Below are positions 4,452-5,964 of a stretch of DNA of 5,964 nucleotides, in pieces (positions within the stretch are counted from its first letter, which is position 1; each line of letters begins with the position of its first letter). The stretch is from Actinomycetes bacterium. Lineage in GTDB: Bacteria; Actinomycetota; Acidimicrobiia; Acidimicrobiales; RAAP-2. The position numbers and the translations under genes are program-made. Where the stretch lies: assembly GCA_021850345.1 (NCBI GenBank), contig JAJZMN010000092.1, positions 1-5,964 on the forward strand, given 5' to 3'. The notes beneath the pieces were generated by a model, which did not search any database, was not told the origin of the DNA, and saw only the letters and a program-made list of their open reading frames with translations.

Positions 4452-5964
4452 GTGACAGCCAGAGACATCCGGCGCTGGGGAGCCGGCCTTCTCGCCGGGG
4501 CGACCGCCCTTGGCGCGGGCATGGCTCTGTGGGTCGGCACTGCCGGTACCGCCGGAGCCACGACGACACCCACGATCGGGTTCTCCCCGGTCGCCAAGAC
4601 CACGCTGATCCTGCCCGAGACGGCGGACCAGGCCGCAGCGAACGAGGTGTTCAGCCTACCGAACAGCTTCAAGGTCGGTGAGAAGATCACGGTCGACCTC
4701 GCGCCGGCGACATCGGCCGCGATCACGGCCACATGCGCCCCGACCACGGGGAACTGGGTCACCTTCACGGGAACGCCGACGATCACCGTGACCGGCGGTG
4801 CGACGAGTGAGACCAAGCCGGCGATCAGCGCGACGACGGGAACCAACCTGAGCGCCATCAGCTCGTGCACGGGCTCGCAGGACCAGCTGACACTCGTCGT
4901 CACCAACACAAGCGCCGCCGGCGCGACACCTTGGACGGTGACGGTGTCGGCGATCGCGTACTCCACGATGGCCAAGACCCCCGCCGGCCAGGTGGCGTTG
5001 CACGCCACGGCGGCGAGCGGCACCGCCACAGGGGCCACGGCGCTCACGGTCACACCGCAGCCCTCCTCCAACGCCGACGTCGTCTACCCGACCGCCTCGC
5101 GCGCGACGGCGCCGGTCACGCTCCAGCACTCCGACACCTCCGGCCAGGCCGTGAGCGACCTGTCCGTCGCAGAGCCGATCCCGGGCACCTTCAAGGCGGG
5201 CGCCACCGTGACGGTGACCCTCGCGGGGGCCACGTTCGACACCTCGGCGCCGGCGAAGGCCACCGCCGCCGGCGGCTCGGCTGCGGTCACAGGCACAAAG
5301 GTCACCTACAGCTCAGGCGCGGCATCGCTCAGCTTCAAGGTGAAGACCGCCTCGACCACGACCCCGGCGACCTACAGCGTCTCGGGGCTCGAGGTCGACA
5401 CGTCGGCAGTGGGCAAGGTGGTCGCCACGATCACGGCGACAAACGGCACGACGGCCACGCCCGCACCGATGCCCGTCGCCGCGAGCGTCCTGCCCCTCGG
5501 CGCGGTCGTCCAGACAACGCGCGTGGAGGGGGCGACCGCGGACGACACCGCCCGGGCCGAGTACCTCGCCGCCTTCCCGGTGACCGCCACAACAACAGGC
5601 ACCGGCACCCGCAACGCGGTCCTCGCGACCGACGCGGACTACCAGGACGCGCTCTCCGCGGCCTACCTGGCCAAGCAGCTCGGCACCGGGGTCCTCTTGA
5701 CGCCGACGTCCTCGCTCTCCCAGGCGGCGCTCACAACCCTCGCCTACGAGGGCGTCCAGCACGTCTACGTGGTCGGCGGCCCGCTGGCGGTCACCAACAC
5801 AGTCACGGCCGCGCTCGCCAAGACCCCGAGCTACAAGCCGGGAGGGACGACCACGCGCGGGGCCACGCTCTCCGTGACACGCATCTACGGCACAACGGCC
5901 GACCAGACGGCCCAGAAGGTGGCCCAGAGATTCCGCGCGACATTGATCGGGTCGTTCTCGGCTC
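4452..5964 (+). CDS. Secreted cell-wall-binding repeat 2 (CWB2) surface protein, N-terminal part
   Basis: This frame stays open for 504 codons to the window edge, so the gene is cut off at its 3' end. Residues 1-36 look like a signal peptide: MTARDIRRWG, a hydrophobic stretch, then AGA before TTTP as a likely cleavage site. The double arginine gives at most a weak Tat resemblance. The mature part is rich in Thr, Ala, Val and Ser and probably beta-stranded. Residues about 70-200 and 244-346 look like two diverged copies of one domain. A CWB2-type module (PF04122-like) runs from about R357: RVEGATADDTA, then LATDADYQDALSAAYLAK, GVLLTP and VYVVGGPLAVT. A second begins at R477 (RIYGTTADQTAQKVAQRF) and is truncated. 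CWB2 modules generally occur in threes and attach proteins to the cell wall, so an S-layer or wall-associated role is likely. C95 and C139 are the only cysteines seen and could form a disulfide. Confidence 0.85.
   Translation, partial: MTARDIRRWGAGLLAGATALGAGMALWVGTAGTAGATTTPTIGFSPVAKTTLILPETADQAAANEVFSLPNSFKVGEKITVDLAPATSAAITATCAPTTGNWVTFTGTPTITVTGGATSETKPAISATTGTNLSAISSCTGSQDQLTLVVTNTSAAGATPWTVTVSAIAYSTMAKTPAGQVALHATAASGTATGATALTVTPQPSSNADVVYPTASRATAPVTLQHSDTSGQAVSDLSVAEPIPGTFKAGATVTVTLAGATFDTSAPAKATAAGGSAAVTGTKVTYSSGAASLSFKVKTASTTTPATYSVSGLEVDTSAVGKVVATITATNGTTATPAPMPVAASVLPLGAVVQTTRVEGATADDTARAEYLAAFPVTATTTGTGTRNAVLATDADYQDALSAAYLAKQLGTGVLLTPTSSLSQAALTTLAYEGVQHVYVVGGPLAVTNTVTAALAKTPSYKPGGTTTRGATLSVTRIYGTTADQTAQKVAQRFRATLIGSFSA

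Noticed and set aside
4052..5071. Minus-strand ORF spanning the intergenic region and the surface-protein start (339 codons)
   Set aside because: It covers the signal peptide, the ribosome binding site and beta-domain of a supported + strand gene. Its Val/Ala-rich sequence is the antisense of Thr/Ala codons, with no recognisable domain.

Overview
The window is a very GC-rich stretch of bacterial DNA, with GTG as well as ATG starts, strong GGAGG-type ribosome binding sites, overlapping operon genes and Ala/Pro-rich tails. A secreted protein with cell-wall-binding repeat 2 (CWB2, PF04122-like) modules follows a branched-chain amino-acid type ABC operon. Together these suggest an actinobacterium, perhaps of the Acidimicrobiia or a related high-GC lineage. 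The phylum is a moderately confident inference and the class is a guess. All supported genes are on the + strand.

Positions 1-3052 hold the membrane and ATPase part of a Liv/HAAT-family (hydrophobic amino acid or carboxylate uptake) ABC transporter: the 3' end of livH, then livM, livG and livF. They are packed with a 12-bp gap (livH-livM), an ATGA overlap (livM-livG) and a 17-bp overlap (livG-livF). No periplasmic binding protein (LivK) lies in the window, so the substrate cannot be read directly. LivM, LivG and LivF carry extra low-complexity tails at the gene junctions. The LivG tail contains a near-perfect 36-bp (12-codon) tandem duplication.

Positions 3053-3153 are a short spacer dominated by a 9-bp GC-rich tandem repeat. 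Next, at 3154-4143, is a TIM-barrel metal-dependent hydrolase/decarboxylase of the amidohydrolase-2 (ACMSD-like) family with all expected metal and catalytic residues. It is probably co-transcribed with the transporter and may act on the imported compound or something derived from it.

Positions 4144-4451 are non-coding. They hold imperfect GC-rich direct repeats just after the hydrolase stop, then a cluster of inverted repeats (4255-4397) that can fold in two mutually exclusive ways. This cluster sits directly upstream of the last gene and is the best candidate for an undescribed regulatory element here.

From 4452 to the window edge runs a secreted, Thr/Ala-rich cell-surface protein. It has a signal peptide, two diverged copies of a beta-rich domain, one full CWB2 module and the start of a second. 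It looks like an S-layer or cell-wall protein and a separate transcription unit from the transporter operon. I see no CRISPR array, tRNA, rRNA or insertion sequence. I do not see a clearly new multi-gene system; the main points of interest are the candidate leader structure, the repeat tracts and the tandem-domain surface protein.
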